DNA from: Metellina segmentata
Taxonomy: Eukaryota; Arthropoda; Arachnida; Araneae; Tetragnathidae
Length of the DNA stretch: 64,000 nt
Assembly: GCA_947359465.1 (NCBI GenBank)
Contig: OX375872.1
Span: 85,509,819-85,573,818, forward strand
Reading direction: 5' to 3'
The position numbers and the translations under genes are program-made. Every line of letters starts with the position of its first letter. The stretch's first letter is position 1. Positions 11,417 to 22,815 of the stretch are shown here, piece by piece. The notes below the pieces were generated by a model. It made no database searches and had not been told where the DNA came from. It saw only the letters and a program-made list of their open reading frames with translations.

Positions 11417-12735
11417 TTTTTAAAGAATAGAAAACTTATTGATTTAAATACCATTATATAGACTAATAGGCTCCATTAGACTAAAAATGCACAATGCATA
11501 GACATTTTAAATTGAAAAAATTTCTGTGGCTTAAAAGTAATTTAAGTCACTTTATTTTCTAAAATAAAACTATGCTTAGTCAATTAAACGTAATTCAGAC
11601 TTTTTATCTGTTCAACTGCATATTTATTTACTTATTTAAGAACTAATTTTTTTTTAGTTTCTACTTTTTTAGGTTTTATCTATACACAAAGCCTGCTCTT
11701 TAGTATATCTCACTGAAATTTCTGAAATTTAAGTTAATTTAGATGAAAAAGCAAAGCATACTTTACTTCGAAATGATCAAGTAGGTATCAAATTAAAAAA
11801 CTGATACATTTTTAATTTCCGAGATCTAATAGCACAAATGTAAGAGAGATTTCGAATGAGCATCACAACTACTGTTTACATTTAATTAAATCATTTAGTT
11901 TTATACCTTAAGTTTATTCAAATTCTCTCTGTAATCTAATTAAATTCACTTCTCCGTAAACATCTTGGTCTCCATTTCAAAAATTTCTTTCAGAGTTTTA
12001 CTGATACGAAGAAAAAATATTAAATATTTCAGAAGTTAAACTCACACATTTATAAAGAAAACAATTCTTTGGTGTGGAAAAAAAAGACAAAGGGGAAATC
12101 AGAAAATTTCATTCAAAATTAGGATTTATCACTGACTGAAACAATACATCATTGAAATTTGTATGCTTGTAATTAACGTAAGAAATGCTTTTACCATCTC
12201 GTTTCTGAAAGAATAAAAGTCCCTTGTGCAATAAACCTAATAAATATTGTTAATTTGAAAATTTCGAAATCTCTATCTAGTTTGTTTATTTAATGCATTA
12301 TTTAATGTTTTCTTACTACTCTATGCATTATTTACCGTTCCAAATAAGGAACGGATTACTCTGAGCCTGTCTTTCTGACATTTTTTTTCTTTATGCCGCC
12401 TTAGCAAATTATAGTTTGAACAAAGAGGACTACAACTGAATTTGAATATGATGTAATACAAATATGAATCAATTGATTTAAGCTGTTAAAATCATTGTTC
12501 ACATAAAATGTAGTAAATTTTATTAATAATGCAATGCTTTTGTGGCTAAGTTTTTAAGAGTGAGAATATACCTTTATGCGCAGTTGTTAATTACAACATT
12601 TAAGGACAATGACAATATTTTTTCGAGATCTCAGATCGTAACACGTATTTCATTAAACATATCTCTTAAATGAAGCCAAAGTGGATCATTCATCAATTGA
12701 AGTATTGTTTGCAGTAGTGATTCCAGCAATAATTA
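11417..12735. other. AT-rich stretch, nothing recognised
   Basis: No supported frame or named repeat. Confidence 0.4.
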
Positions 12736-12739
12736 AAAT

Positions 12740-12960
12740 ATATATATGGCTCACTCGCTTTCCCTGTACTTCAATCCTAGGAAGTTTGGAGGACGTGAGA
12801 ACGAGTGGGAGGAGTTAAACCGTGTTTCTGGGTCTACAGCCAATGAGAGTGGCTGTAGCCTTAGCTATATATATGGGAGCTTAACTTGAGCTCGGGTGCA
12901 CATTTATTTTGTACACTGAGCCGTGTTGTAAAGAGCACACGGGAAACGAGCATATTCTGA
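12740..12960 (+). promoter_or_regulatory. Promoter-like module (CCAAT, TATA, inverted repeat)
   Basis: This patch is richer in G+C than its surroundings. It holds a perfect 9-bp inverted repeat (CTACAGCCA at 12834-12842 and TGGCTGTAG at 12850-12858) whose left arm contains the CCAAT box (12840-12844). TATATATAT lies at 12866-12874. The start of transcription would then fall near 12895-12905. Spacing of CCAAT about 25 bases before TATA is plausible for an RNA polymerase II promoter or an LTR U3 region. I could not find matching LTR ends or a second copy, so the owner of this promoter is unknown. Confidence 0.4.
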
Positions 12961-13103
12961 CATTTTACTCTTTTTCAACTGTGCATAAAATGTAGTTTGA
13001 ATCGTAATTCGATTGTTTTACTTTCTATTAAATTGACACAATGAATATTCAAAAGCTTAACGTGCAAGTTTTTAAATTGAAATTTTCTTTCCTGTATGAA
13101 CAG

Positions 13104-13188
13104 GAAATATAAAGGAGATGTAGGAAGGCCAACGATCAATTGGGCTCAAGCTACCAAAGATCTATTGGACCCAAACTACCAATTGTAA
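13104..13188 (+). CDS. Possible short terminal exon
   Basis: A pyrimidine-rich tract (TTTTCTTTCCTGTATGAACAG) forms a good splice acceptor ending at 13103. After it an open frame reads KYKGDVGRPTINWAQATKDL and then LDPNYQL before TAA (13186-13188). AATAAA follows at 13214-13219, a normal place for a polyadenylation signal. I do not recognise the peptide; GRP followed by a W resembles the tail of some retroelement proteins, but this is too short to say. The promoter-like module 200-350 bases upstream could belong to the same transcript. It could equally be chance. Confidence 0.25.
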
Positions 13189-13219
13189 ATCCAGACTTCG
13201 AAAAAGTATTTAAAATAAA

Positions 13220-14175
13220 TACATATTATTGGATTTGTATGTATTTAATGTAACAAATCGTTTGTCTTGCTTTGCCTTAAAACGTATTCCATTATGCTTC
13301 TCAGCTGAAAATTCTGAAACAGATTTAAGTGCATTGTTGATATTCTTTAACATTGCAGTTTGTTGGCTTGTTTTGAAATGGCTTGGAACGTGCTATAACG
13401 ATAATGTTTTGCTATACGAAGGAGTCTGTTTAAAAAATGATCGTAATAAATATATGCACGAGTTTTTACTATTGTAGTACAATTCGAAGTTGATAGAAAT
13501 TATGAACTTTTATTCTATTTACGCTAAGGTTTTCCCAAAGCAACTTTTTCCGCGTGGTTATAAAATCATTGTGTAAAAAACTTTACACACACAAGGGGAA
13601 ATTTTTATTTAAATTCTCATTACCACTAATTTTCTATCCATAAATGGTAGAATGATTATCGCAGCTAATTAAAGGAAACGTCCCCAACCACTCCATCAAA
13701 AAATACATATCTTTATCAGCACTATGATGATAGCCACCTTCTGAGTACTTAAAAAGAAAGATTATGTTTGCTCACCTGGTTCGTAATAATTAAATTGCAT
13801 AATTTGTTAATTATATTGTCCTTTACCTTTATATATGTATGTTTATCGTAACATAAACACCGTTGACCTTTGTCTGTCGCGCTTATTAAACCCAAAAAGA
13901 GTTTTCCATCGAAGGAGGTTCGTGAACCCCAGGTTTCCCAAATCATGAGCTGTTTTTGGTTGTTCAACGGTAAAGACCTGAGAGATTTATTTAGCATTTG
14001 CTTTTTACACATTTTGTTTCATACACGTGCCTAAAAATTGAGAATCTTCACACGAAAGTAGCGTCATTTAAATGTTATCCATTGGTGCTGAATTAAATAT
14101 AGTTGTGGCAAACTGAATTGGTTGCAGGATCTTTAGATGTTTGTTAAAATCACAATGTACCTCTCTTTATCCTTA
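13220..14175. other. AT-rich stretch, no supported gene
   Basis: Frames at 13229-13477 and 13749-14012 (minus) are not recognised. The minus frame has somewhat higher G+C around 13880-13990 but no motif. Confidence 0.4.
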
Positions 14176-14178
14176 GAC

Positions 14179-14475
14179 GCCGCGGTAGTCTCGTTGGAAG
14201 AGCAACAGATTAACACAGTCAAATGCCAGTTCAAATCCAAACAAAGATCGTCGTGTACAAAGAAGGTAGTGCGCGTTAAATCTGTCGTGGCTTCAAACCT
14301 CCTCAAGATGGCTTGGTGTGGGAGTTTGGAGAGTAAGGTGACAGCTCAGGTGACGTGTTCATCTGACCCTGGTTGAAATTACGTGGTGTTGTCCTCGGAT
14401 CACTTCGGGTTTGATCCCAGATCGTCGCCAATGGGTTGAGTTGTTCCAGTGTGACGTTAATTAATAATACCGATA
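14179..14475 (+). repeat. Full-length SINE (type 1 head)
   Basis: The head (CCGCGGTAGTCTCGTTGGAA, then CCAGTTCAAATCC) and the body (AAAGATCGTCGTGTA, GTGGGAGTTTGGAGAGTAAG, TTACGTGGTGTTGTCCTCGG) lead to GTGTGACGTTAATTAATAAT and a degenerate tail. The B box is mutated (GTTCAAATCC). Confidence 0.75.
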
Positions 14476-15265
14476 CAAATCTATCCTTATATATAAGTGG
14501 AATAAATAAATTAGGTTTTTACACTATCCCCGATAGTTGTATTCCTTCGTCAGGATCAATATTAATCACTGTATTGTCATTTGTATTTCTACTGTCATTT
14601 GTATTATTATTCTGCCCAGCAAATGTAATACTTGAATGTGGGAAAAGGATCCAAAAGGCACGTTGGAAATTTTCAAATAAATAAAGGTAGAACGGTAGCA
14701 AAACCAGAAGCACAAACAGCAAAAAATGTCTTTAAACTGAAGTGATAAAATTGCATTGGGGTGCAATTAGATAAATGGGCAACTTTAAAAACTTTATAAA
14801 GAGAGGAAGCCGTCCTTTGTAGGCGATGTGATAACCGCAAAAATTGATGCAGACTACATCCCGTTTGCGTACAATTAATGAGGTGAGGAAGAAGAGTCCA
14901 TTCCTATGTTAAAGCCACTCAAGTCATAATTCCAAAATTTGAATATGCACCAACTTTCTATCAAATATACTCGTTTATTCAAATCACCACTGTCATTTTC
15001 GTTTATTTATTTTAAAATAACGGTGCTCCTTAAGTCTTACACAACTGAGTAGAAACTACGTCAGATTTAATCGTAATACTAAATAAATGTTATACTTACC
15101 GCACATAGTGGAAAAGAAGATCCAATGAAAACATTTTACCAAAATTATAAATATGTTAAATTTAAAATAAATACATTACTTATGTTGGGCAGTTGTATAT
15201 CAGCTTTTTGTTCTTGTAAGTAACGATATAATAGATCAATAACTAACCCTCCAAGTGGTTTTGAA
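14476..15265. other. AT-rich stretch, nothing recognised
   Basis: Overlapping plus and minus frames at 14436-14766 share the same bases. None shows a domain. Confidence 0.4.
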
Positions 15266-15267
15266 TA

Positions 15268-15582
15268 GATAGGTATTATAATTAACGTCACACTGGAGCA
15301 ACACAATGGGCTATTGACGACTGTCTGCGACAAAACCGGAAGGTAAAAATGGCGAAGACACAACACCATGTTATTTTGAATCACGATCGGATGACGAGGT
15401 CACACCTAACCTAAAAACCCGAATCTCTAAAATTCCTCACCACGCCAACGTGATGACATTTGAGGCTACGACAGATTGAATGTGCATCAGTCCCTTTGTA
15501 CACGACGATCTTTGGTCTGATTGGAACTCGTAACCCTCCATTTGTTAATCCACTACTCTTGCAACTGAGCTACCACGGCCCA
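15268..15582 (-). repeat. Full-length SINE (type 1 head)
   Basis: It runs from TAATTAACGTCACACTGGAG (3' end, plus-strand view) to GCAACTGAGCTACCACGGCC (the complement of the head's A-box region). A MITE begins almost immediately at its head side. Confidence 0.75.
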
Positions 15583-15586
15583 TGGT

Positions 15587-15796
15587 CACGACGAGATAAC
15601 TCGTCCGAGATCTGGTGAACTTAGTTTTAAGACGCTTTGAGACCAAACTGCTCTGTTACTCCAAAGAGAATAAAGACGCGGATAAGAAAAACAAATTGCC
15701 CCTGCTCAGAACTGGTGAGAGTTTGGATCAGATTTTTGCGACAGAAGCTGGCCTACAGGGCATTTTTCGACGCAAAAATAAACCACAAGAAGGGTT
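15587..15796 (+). mobile_element. piggyBac-like MITE, long form, left end lost
   Basis: It starts inside the family palindrome (ACGACGAGATAACTCGTCCG) and continues with GACCAAACTGCTCTGTTACT, TGCTCAGAACTGGTGAG and CTACAGGGCATTTTTCGACG. It ends GAAGGG before TTAA (15797-15800). The left terminal repeat is missing next to the SINE head. A 71-codon frame across it (15615-15830) is an accident of the repeat. Confidence 0.55.
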
Positions 15797-15800
15797 AACA

Positions 15801-16776
15801 AATTATTTAAGTGCCGTATCAAATAACTAATAGTTTCTACACGCAATTATGTTCATTTATTTTCGTGCCAAGATTCCCAACGAAGAGTTAATTATAAAAT
15901 TAAGGATTAAGCATCTTTTTATCGCCATGATGAGGTTTCGTATTTATATTTTTTATTCACGGGTACTTAATGGAAGATTTTAAAATATAGTAAACATTCT
16001 AAGTAATTTTTGCAGTATAGTCAGGCCAAAATTCTATCTAAATCGTAGATGCTTACTAAATTTAAAAGAATGCTTACCGTAAAAACTACTAGGTCTTTTC
16101 TAGTAGAATGTTTAGAATTTATAAGAAATTTTGCTGCATTTTTTCGTTGGAAATAAAAATTACTGTGGTGGTATCTATTCACATTTAACACTCCAAGGTA
16201 ACTGCATAAAGGTGTATCGTGATTTTTAACAACATAAAATAACATTCAAGAGGTCTATTTGTGTTGTTTGAATATTATTTTTAGTAGAGTTCTTTCATAG
16301 AAAAAATTACACGGCGATTCGAAAAAAGTAAACCTTGCACATTGGAATTGATTTTTTAAAACTTATTCCATTTCTCTATTTGAAAGTTGTAAATTTCATT
16401 CATTTCTTTGTTTAAAAATTATTGCATATTTTGTGATTGAATCTCCATGGTTTGTTTCAATTTAATGAAATACGTTGCTACTTAAGAAAGTAAATCAATT
16501 TCAGTCGTGTCATTTTTTCCGAGAAAATGCGAGATTACTTACCTCAAAAAGTAACTCGAATGCACTGCGTGGTTACAGAACATTAATAAGTGATCTTCTA
16601 AATACAGTTTTATTTAATTCCAAACAAATGATTATATATTACTTACTATTTAATTCAATAATTCACTTAAATATTTACTTAAAAAACTTTCGGTTTTTGG
16701 GGGGAAAAAATCGGTTAATATTCATTATTATTTTACTTTGGTATTTTTATGTTAACTTTTCGTTTATTATAATGTA
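15801..16776. other. AT-rich stretch, nothing recognised
   Basis: The 101-codon frame at 16475-16780 is rich in F, L, I and Y, as expected from AT-rich non-coding DNA, and has no motif. Confidence 0.4.
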
Positions 16777-16780
16777 TTAA

Positions 16781-16917
16781 CCATCCTGATGGTTGTCTTG
16801 ATGAAGTAACTCTTCATTAACAGAACTTACCAGATCTCTATGGACGAGGTATAATGTCATTAGCAAAATTGCTCAGACCATAATGGACGAGATATCTCGT
16901 CGAAACCACTTGGAGGA
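16781..16917 (-). mobile_element. piggyBac-like MITE, short, internally deleted
   Basis: Flanked by TTAA on both sides (16777-16780 and 16918-16921). It starts CCATCCTGATGG and ends GTCGAAACCACTTGGAGG, an inverted match to the family terminus. One perfect 14-base palindrome ACGAGATATCTCGT lies at 16887-16900. Its 137 bases fall short of the usual ~205, so an internal part has been lost. Confidence 0.7.
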
Positions 16918-16921
16918 TTAA

Positions 16922-18992
16922 TTATGCTACAATGCACGCCTTAAAATATTTATTATTAGACTAGTATATCTATAAAGTATACCTGATTTATATAAAAATT
17001 TTAATGAAGTATAAAAAAATACAGGATAAATGTAATATGTTCTTTCTTAATATATAAACGCGCATGATTCTGCGATTTCTTATTAATAAACTGGAATTTC
17101 TATTTGATATCACTTTAAAAGTAGGAATATTGTGAAAGGGTATTATGAGGTTTTTGTCATAATTTCATTGCTTTTTACTCAATACCGTAGAAAGATTAAA
17201 TAATGAAGAAAATTAATTCTGTTTTCAAAACCTAAATGCATATTTTTACTATTTCAAGATTTACTTTATACTATGTGTTAGACTTTGATAGAAATAAATC
17301 CTCTTAGAGTTACTTGCAGACTTCACAAATTGAAATTTTCTATTTCTAGTCAATGAAATTTACTATGAGTTTCTCACCTTTTTAACTCAAGTCAAATATG
17401 TGGTTAATTTACACAATCAAATCTATATTATCAAATATACATTTTATGTTTTAAGTAAAAACTGCTATACAATTGTGAGAGAAGCTTCATTTGAATCAGA
17501 ATCATAGAATCATTTGAATCAGAATCAAAGAATCATTTGAATGGGAATATTTCAATTTTATGTTATTATAACTCCTTTTCATTCATTCCAAGTCAATGTA
17601 TAAAATCATCATGATGAAATTAAAAATTGAATACAGAATTACATTTTAAAGGTTTCGCATATGGAGAAATAATAATGTTTTTTAAGGAATCGAAGTGAAA
17701 AGATCAAATTTACAGATCTAGCAGGTTTTAATTTTTTTTTCTTGGTAAAACTACATGTTTAAGGTAAACATATACAGAATTTCGTTTAGTTTTTAAATGA
17801 AACTTTATTCTCAAGAATCTTCTAATAGTATAACTTCAGTAGCATATTTATTGAATATTTTTGAGTTACAGAAAATAAAAAGAAAATAACCCAAGAAACT
17901 AATTTTTCTGATTAGGTAAAGGTAGCTTCAAGTTCCAGTAAACAGAACAAAATTCAAACGAATGAAAATCTGAATTACTTTAGAGAACTTTGTAACATAA
18001 GATGTAACAGAAAGTATAAAGAAGCATGTAAAAAGAGAAGACAGAACAAAAAATTTCTTATTACAAAATTCATTTAAAATTTGTTAACGTTTTTTTAGAA
18101 ATTATAAGAATTCATAATTTAACATTTGTTGTAGGGGAATTAAATATGCGTCAGATACCTATAAAAATTGTTATTAATTCATAAGAATTTTAAATATATC
18201 GTCTCCTTAAAATAAAAATTGTATAAAGAAAAATGCAAATCTGCTACAAACTGAAATTTCAGGGCAATTCTACTAAAATACAATTTTTTATACAGTAAAC
18301 AATACAATTATTTATTAAGTTTTCATGAAGGAAATTATTCAGAAGTTTTAGTTCATTTTTCAGATGTGGTTGATCTTTTATGAGCGTTATTACGCCTAAT
18401 ACGAATTTTAAGCAATATTTCGTTTCAAATGAGTTCTGTTATAATTGCCTTTTCAACTCGAAAGGAATTAAGAAGAAAATCAACGTTTTTTTTGTCAGTT
18501 TATATTTAAAGAAAAGAAATTCACAACTTAAAAACAAATTTATGTTTGACTTACCTAAATTCACAGATACCTCTTAGCGATTGAATTAGAAAATATCAAA
18601 GAATAAAATATTTTATCAATCAATTATTGTGACCCAATTGTTTGTTAATATTTTAAAGTTACATTAAACTTACATTTCAATCTCTTCTTTTTTAAACTTA
18701 TTTTATTTTTCCGAGAGGTGCTTTCAGTAGTGTTAATTATTTTCTGGGTTAGGGAAGTTCCTATGCATTGTTGTCACACGGAAAAATACTTGTTTTGCGT
18801 AAACACATTTTTTACAATCTGAAAATTTTGTTAACTAAAAGCATCAGAACAGAAAGAGCAGGAGTAGTAAAATAAGATTATATACAATGGAATACAATAT
18901 AGAAGCAAATGCAATCTAATATATAAGGAAATAGAATATGAAAACAAAAGAAAAATATTATAATTTCACAGTTAAATATAGGATTTTCGATC
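16922..18992. other. AT-rich stretch with a 23-bp minisatellite
   Basis: No gene supported. Three copies of a 23-base unit starting CATTTGAATCAGAATCA lie at 17488-17545. The frame at 18380-18577 is not recognised. Confidence 0.4.
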
Positions 18993-18996
18993 TTAA

Positions 18997-19200
18997 CCCT
19001 CTAAATTGTTTCGACAAGGTATAACGTCAGTCAAAATCTCAAAAATTTTGCAAATGACAAGATATCTCGTCATCAAGATACTGTCAATATTTGAAGGATG
19101 GCGAGATCAAGGTCTGGTAAGTTTTCTTCTACTACTTTTCTTATAACGTCCATTCATATCTGGTCAGATTTGCTAATGACGAGACACTTCATCGAGAGGG
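18997..19200 (+). mobile_element. piggyBac-like MITE, short form, complete
   Basis: A clean copy: TTAA (18993-18996), CCCTCTAAATTGTTTCGAC at the left end, CATCGAGAGGG at the right end, TTAA (19201-19204). Inside are the degenerate palindrome halves GACAAGATATCTCGTCATC and the module TGGCGAGATCAAGGTCTGG. Length 204 bases. Confidence 0.7.
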
Positions 19201-19889
19201 TTAAAAGCGTAAAACATAATTTTTATAACTTTGGAAAAGGAATAGAATGGAAAGTCTACTTCTATTTCTTAAGTCAATAGAATGAGATTATGTTTGAGAT
19301 TAAACGTTTAAAAGTTTTTCATTTATGCAATGTTGAAGTGCAGTTTAGCGCATCGACTTTCTTGAATTATTAAAAGTAGTTTGATTTAGTTAAAGATTTA
19401 TTGAAATATGTCGTTGCTATTGAATATGATATATTGGTTTTATAAATAAGTGTCTCGTAAAAGACTGATGGGACAGCTGAGGACAAAAGATGAATTGATA
19501 TTAGTCCACAAATTATGAAAATATACCTATTTACATGAAATAGCAAAATGTGAAAGAATAACGAGTTTTTAATGCCATGTTAGTTAAGGATGCTTTTACT
19601 AAAACCTTTAGTTCATTTACTATGTCGTAGTTTCTTTATTGACAGTACTTGAAATACCTTATTGTGGAAATTTGCATATGGTTATATATTGTAAAAATTT
19701 TGAGAACGTTTAAAAGCAGTGAAGTCTCTTGAAATGTTTAAAACAATTCAGCTAACTAAGGATTTTATTAAAATCGTATGATTGATATTGAATACTGAAA
19801 CTATCATACGTTTGTTTCCGTCTAAAAATACAATATAATTGAATCCTACTACAATAGAATTAAATCCTACTACAATAGAATTAAATCCT

Positions 19890-20640
19890 CAACGTCTAAA
19901 ACTGCCCTATTATATCCAATCTCTGGTGCAAAAACTTTTTCCAAACTGTCACGAGTTCTGGGTAAGGGACAATCTGTTTTTCTTACCTGGAATCTTCATT
20001 CCACCTATTAGTAATAAGGAAGTTTTGTCTTGACGGGATATCTCGTGTTTGGCAAAAATTAGTAGATCTTTAACGAGATATCTCGTCGAAACACTTGAAG
20101 AATTAATGAACTGAGGCAACAGCTTAAAGTTTTAAGGGACATCTGCTTTTCTTACCTGAGATCTTCATTCCACCTAGTAGTATCAGGACAGTTTTGTCTT
20201 AAAGAGATATCTTGAATCAAAAATATCAAAAAAAAAGGATATAAAAATAAACAGATCTTGAACGATATATCTCGTCGAAACAATTGGAGGGTTGATGAAC
20301 AGGAAGAAATTTACAGTTCTAAGGGATAATCTGATTTTCTTACCTGGAACCTTTATTCCACCTAGTAATAATAGGGCAGTTTTATTTCGACAAGATATCT
20401 CCTTAGCAAAAATTACCAGATCTTGTACGATATATCTCATCGTAACACTTGGAGGGTTAATGAATTGAAAAGAAACTTAATGTAGTAAGGTACAATCTGT
20501 GTTTTCCATACCTGGAATCTTCATTCCACCTAGTAGTAATATAGCAATATTTTTTGGACAAGGTATTTCGACTTTAGCAAAATTGACCACATCTTGAAAA
20601 AGATATCGTGTCAAAACACTTGGAGGGTTAATGAACTGAG
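19890..20640 (-). repeat. Tandem array derived from the long-form MITE
   Basis: The word CTTACCTGGAATCTTCATTC or a close variant (CATACCTG in the fourth copy) starts units at about 19982, 20151, 20339 and 20507 (spacing 169, 188, 168). Each unit goes on with CCACCTA(G/T)TAGTAAT, CAGTTTTGTCTT, GATATCTCGT and ACACTTGGAGGGTTAATGAA. A perfect ACGAGATATCTCGT is at 20073-20086. The unit equals the distal part of the long-form MITE (compare the complement of 30240-30470). It became a tandem array, not separate TTAA insertions, because unit junctions share TTAATGAACTGAG. A last short piece (CTTGGAGGGTTA) lies at 20779. Confidence 0.65.
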
Positions 20641-20799
20641 ACAACAAATTAATCTTGCTTCATTTTTATGACATAATTTACTCTTATATTCAGAATTAAT
20701 ATCTAATCAATGCTTACTGAAAAAGAAGTTTTTAATGAAGATTTTTTTCTGGTGTTCATTTTTAGCCATTGTTGGACGCTTGGAGGGTTACAAGCTGTT

Positions 20800-22700
20800 C
20801 ACATTAGCAATATTCCCTAGATAACTAACTCAATGCAATGAGAAACATGACATGATATTAGAATGGGTGCTAATACGGTTGTATGATAATTATTATATCT
20901 ATATGATTTGTATATTCAGAATCAATGATTAGTAATATTCCCTAAGAATATTCATACTATTACTTTACACAATTATGTACTAAGGAGCTATAAAACACAA
21001 AGCATTTCTGTATCAAACACGTTTCATGAATATACTCAGAGTTTATTGACAGCACATACAACAACCACAGCATTACATTATTCACAGGTATAAATAAATT
21101 CAGTGACGATTGGTATATATTATGTGGGTAAACATCACAAATCACCAAGTTCAACATCAATATTATGTTTTTTATCTTTTTTAACTTTTATCTTGTATTT
21201 TTTTAGTAAAAGTATATTGAACAAAGGGAATAAGTAATAATTAACAATAGTTAAAATCTTTCATATTTCAGACAGACTTAGTTTGAATTTATTTTTACCC
21301 TTTAATTAAACAATGAATTTGTTAGTAGTCAAATACCACAGGAATTTAATTTTTTACTGCAGATTACTTTTTCAATTATACAATAGGATAGTTTAAAAAA
21401 AATTTTAATGCAATTATTTTTTTTACAAAATATATAAATGCATTATATCATCATCATTAGCCAGTTTAAAATTTAAAGACAAAAACCAATTTCAACTATT
21501 TTTACCTAAAAAGGATGTAAGTATCTATTGAAAGCACTAAATCAGAATTTCTTGTTAAATATTTGTACTCACTAATTGATAATTGAGAAAATAACGATTA
21601 AAATAGCAAATATTACACATTTGTTTTATAAATATTTTAGACATTTAATACGTAGTTATAACTTACTTAACATAATACAGAAAACAGTCTGTAACAGACG
21701 TTTTAGAGATGAACAAATCTAATTTAAAAAGTATATACAGCATCGAAAAAAAAAATTTAATATCATAGTTTTACGACAGTAAGTAAATGCTTAAGCATGA
21801 GATTATTTATCATTTCTTTTAAACTTTGACCTTCTGAATCACTAATAAATTTTAAGTTTTAAATTTCTATTTGAATGCGAAAGTAAGAAGATTATCCACA
21901 CTTGAGAGATATTACTTTAAAAGCATAAATTAAAAATATGACTTTAAAAATAAAATATTTTTTGGAAATAAAAAATTTCTGGAAAAAAACATTTTAGTTG
22001 TGATTACACACATAACACAATAAATAACGACGTTTGTTTGAAGAGGATAAAGAAAAACAAAATATTACTATCACAGATTTTTGTGATGCAAGATCAGATT
22101 ATATTGTGAATGCACATAACTTCTTTGAATATAATATTTTCTTAGAGACAAATGTATTACTTTGTACACATATCTATTATTTTCAATCCAATTTGTTATA
22201 CTGTCCCATTTTGATAGTTTCGATCACATTTCAATTTAGAAAGTTTCAGTTAAAAATAAATTTTTAACACAATCAGAAATATGTATGATTTTCATTGCAA
22301 AAATACACCAAATATATACAGGTAATATTTACATCAACACTCTATATTGTCAAGTATTTTTAAATGCACTGAAAATCATTTTGGAAAGGAAATGTTCTAT
22401 CAATAAGAAAAGAAATATTTTGAGCTGTACAATTTTTTTTTTTGAATGCAAATTCTGTTAAATACTTAACTATACAATATACTAATATTTAAAGTAAAAC
22501 CCATTAGTTAAAATGACAGATATTTTTTTCCTTAGAAAGGAATTTGACATCAATATGTTAAATTTCAATCAAGCACATCATAGAAAACAATTGACATTTT
22601 TATAAGTACACTATTTTTAAAAACATTCATACAAACTTACTTTTTTAATCAGTTCATTACGCCTTAGTTTCTTATAATTGATTTAAATGGGATTTAAATA
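20800..22700. other. AT-rich stretch 3' of the dopamine receptor gene
   Basis: No frame or repeat recognised. If the receptor transcript is spliced after its stop codon, this lies in that gene's downstream intron. Confidence 0.4.
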
Positions 22701-22705
22701 AAAAT

Positions 22706-22714
22706 ACTTACCTC
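22706..22714 (-). promoter_or_regulatory. Strong 5' splice site after the receptor stop codon
   Basis: On the minus strand the sequence reads GAG|GTAAGTATTT, a near-perfect donor, with the exon ending at 22712. It lies 104 bases beyond the last base of the receptor's stop codon (22816). Either the 3' UTR is spliced or the donor belongs to an alternative or readthrough C-terminus. This is visible in the sequence; use in vivo is inferred. Confidence 0.5.
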
Positions 22715-22815
22715 ATGATATGCAACTTTCTTAACATCAAATCTTGTACGAAGTTTTGAAAACCTCTCACGAAGATTACCGAGCGAGTATGGAGACACAT
22801 GATTCTAAAATGCAG

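Noticed and set aside
16475..16780. 101-codon membrane-protein-like frame
   Set aside because: Rich in F, I, L and Y as AT-rich random frames are; no membrane-segment pattern, and it runs into a MITE.
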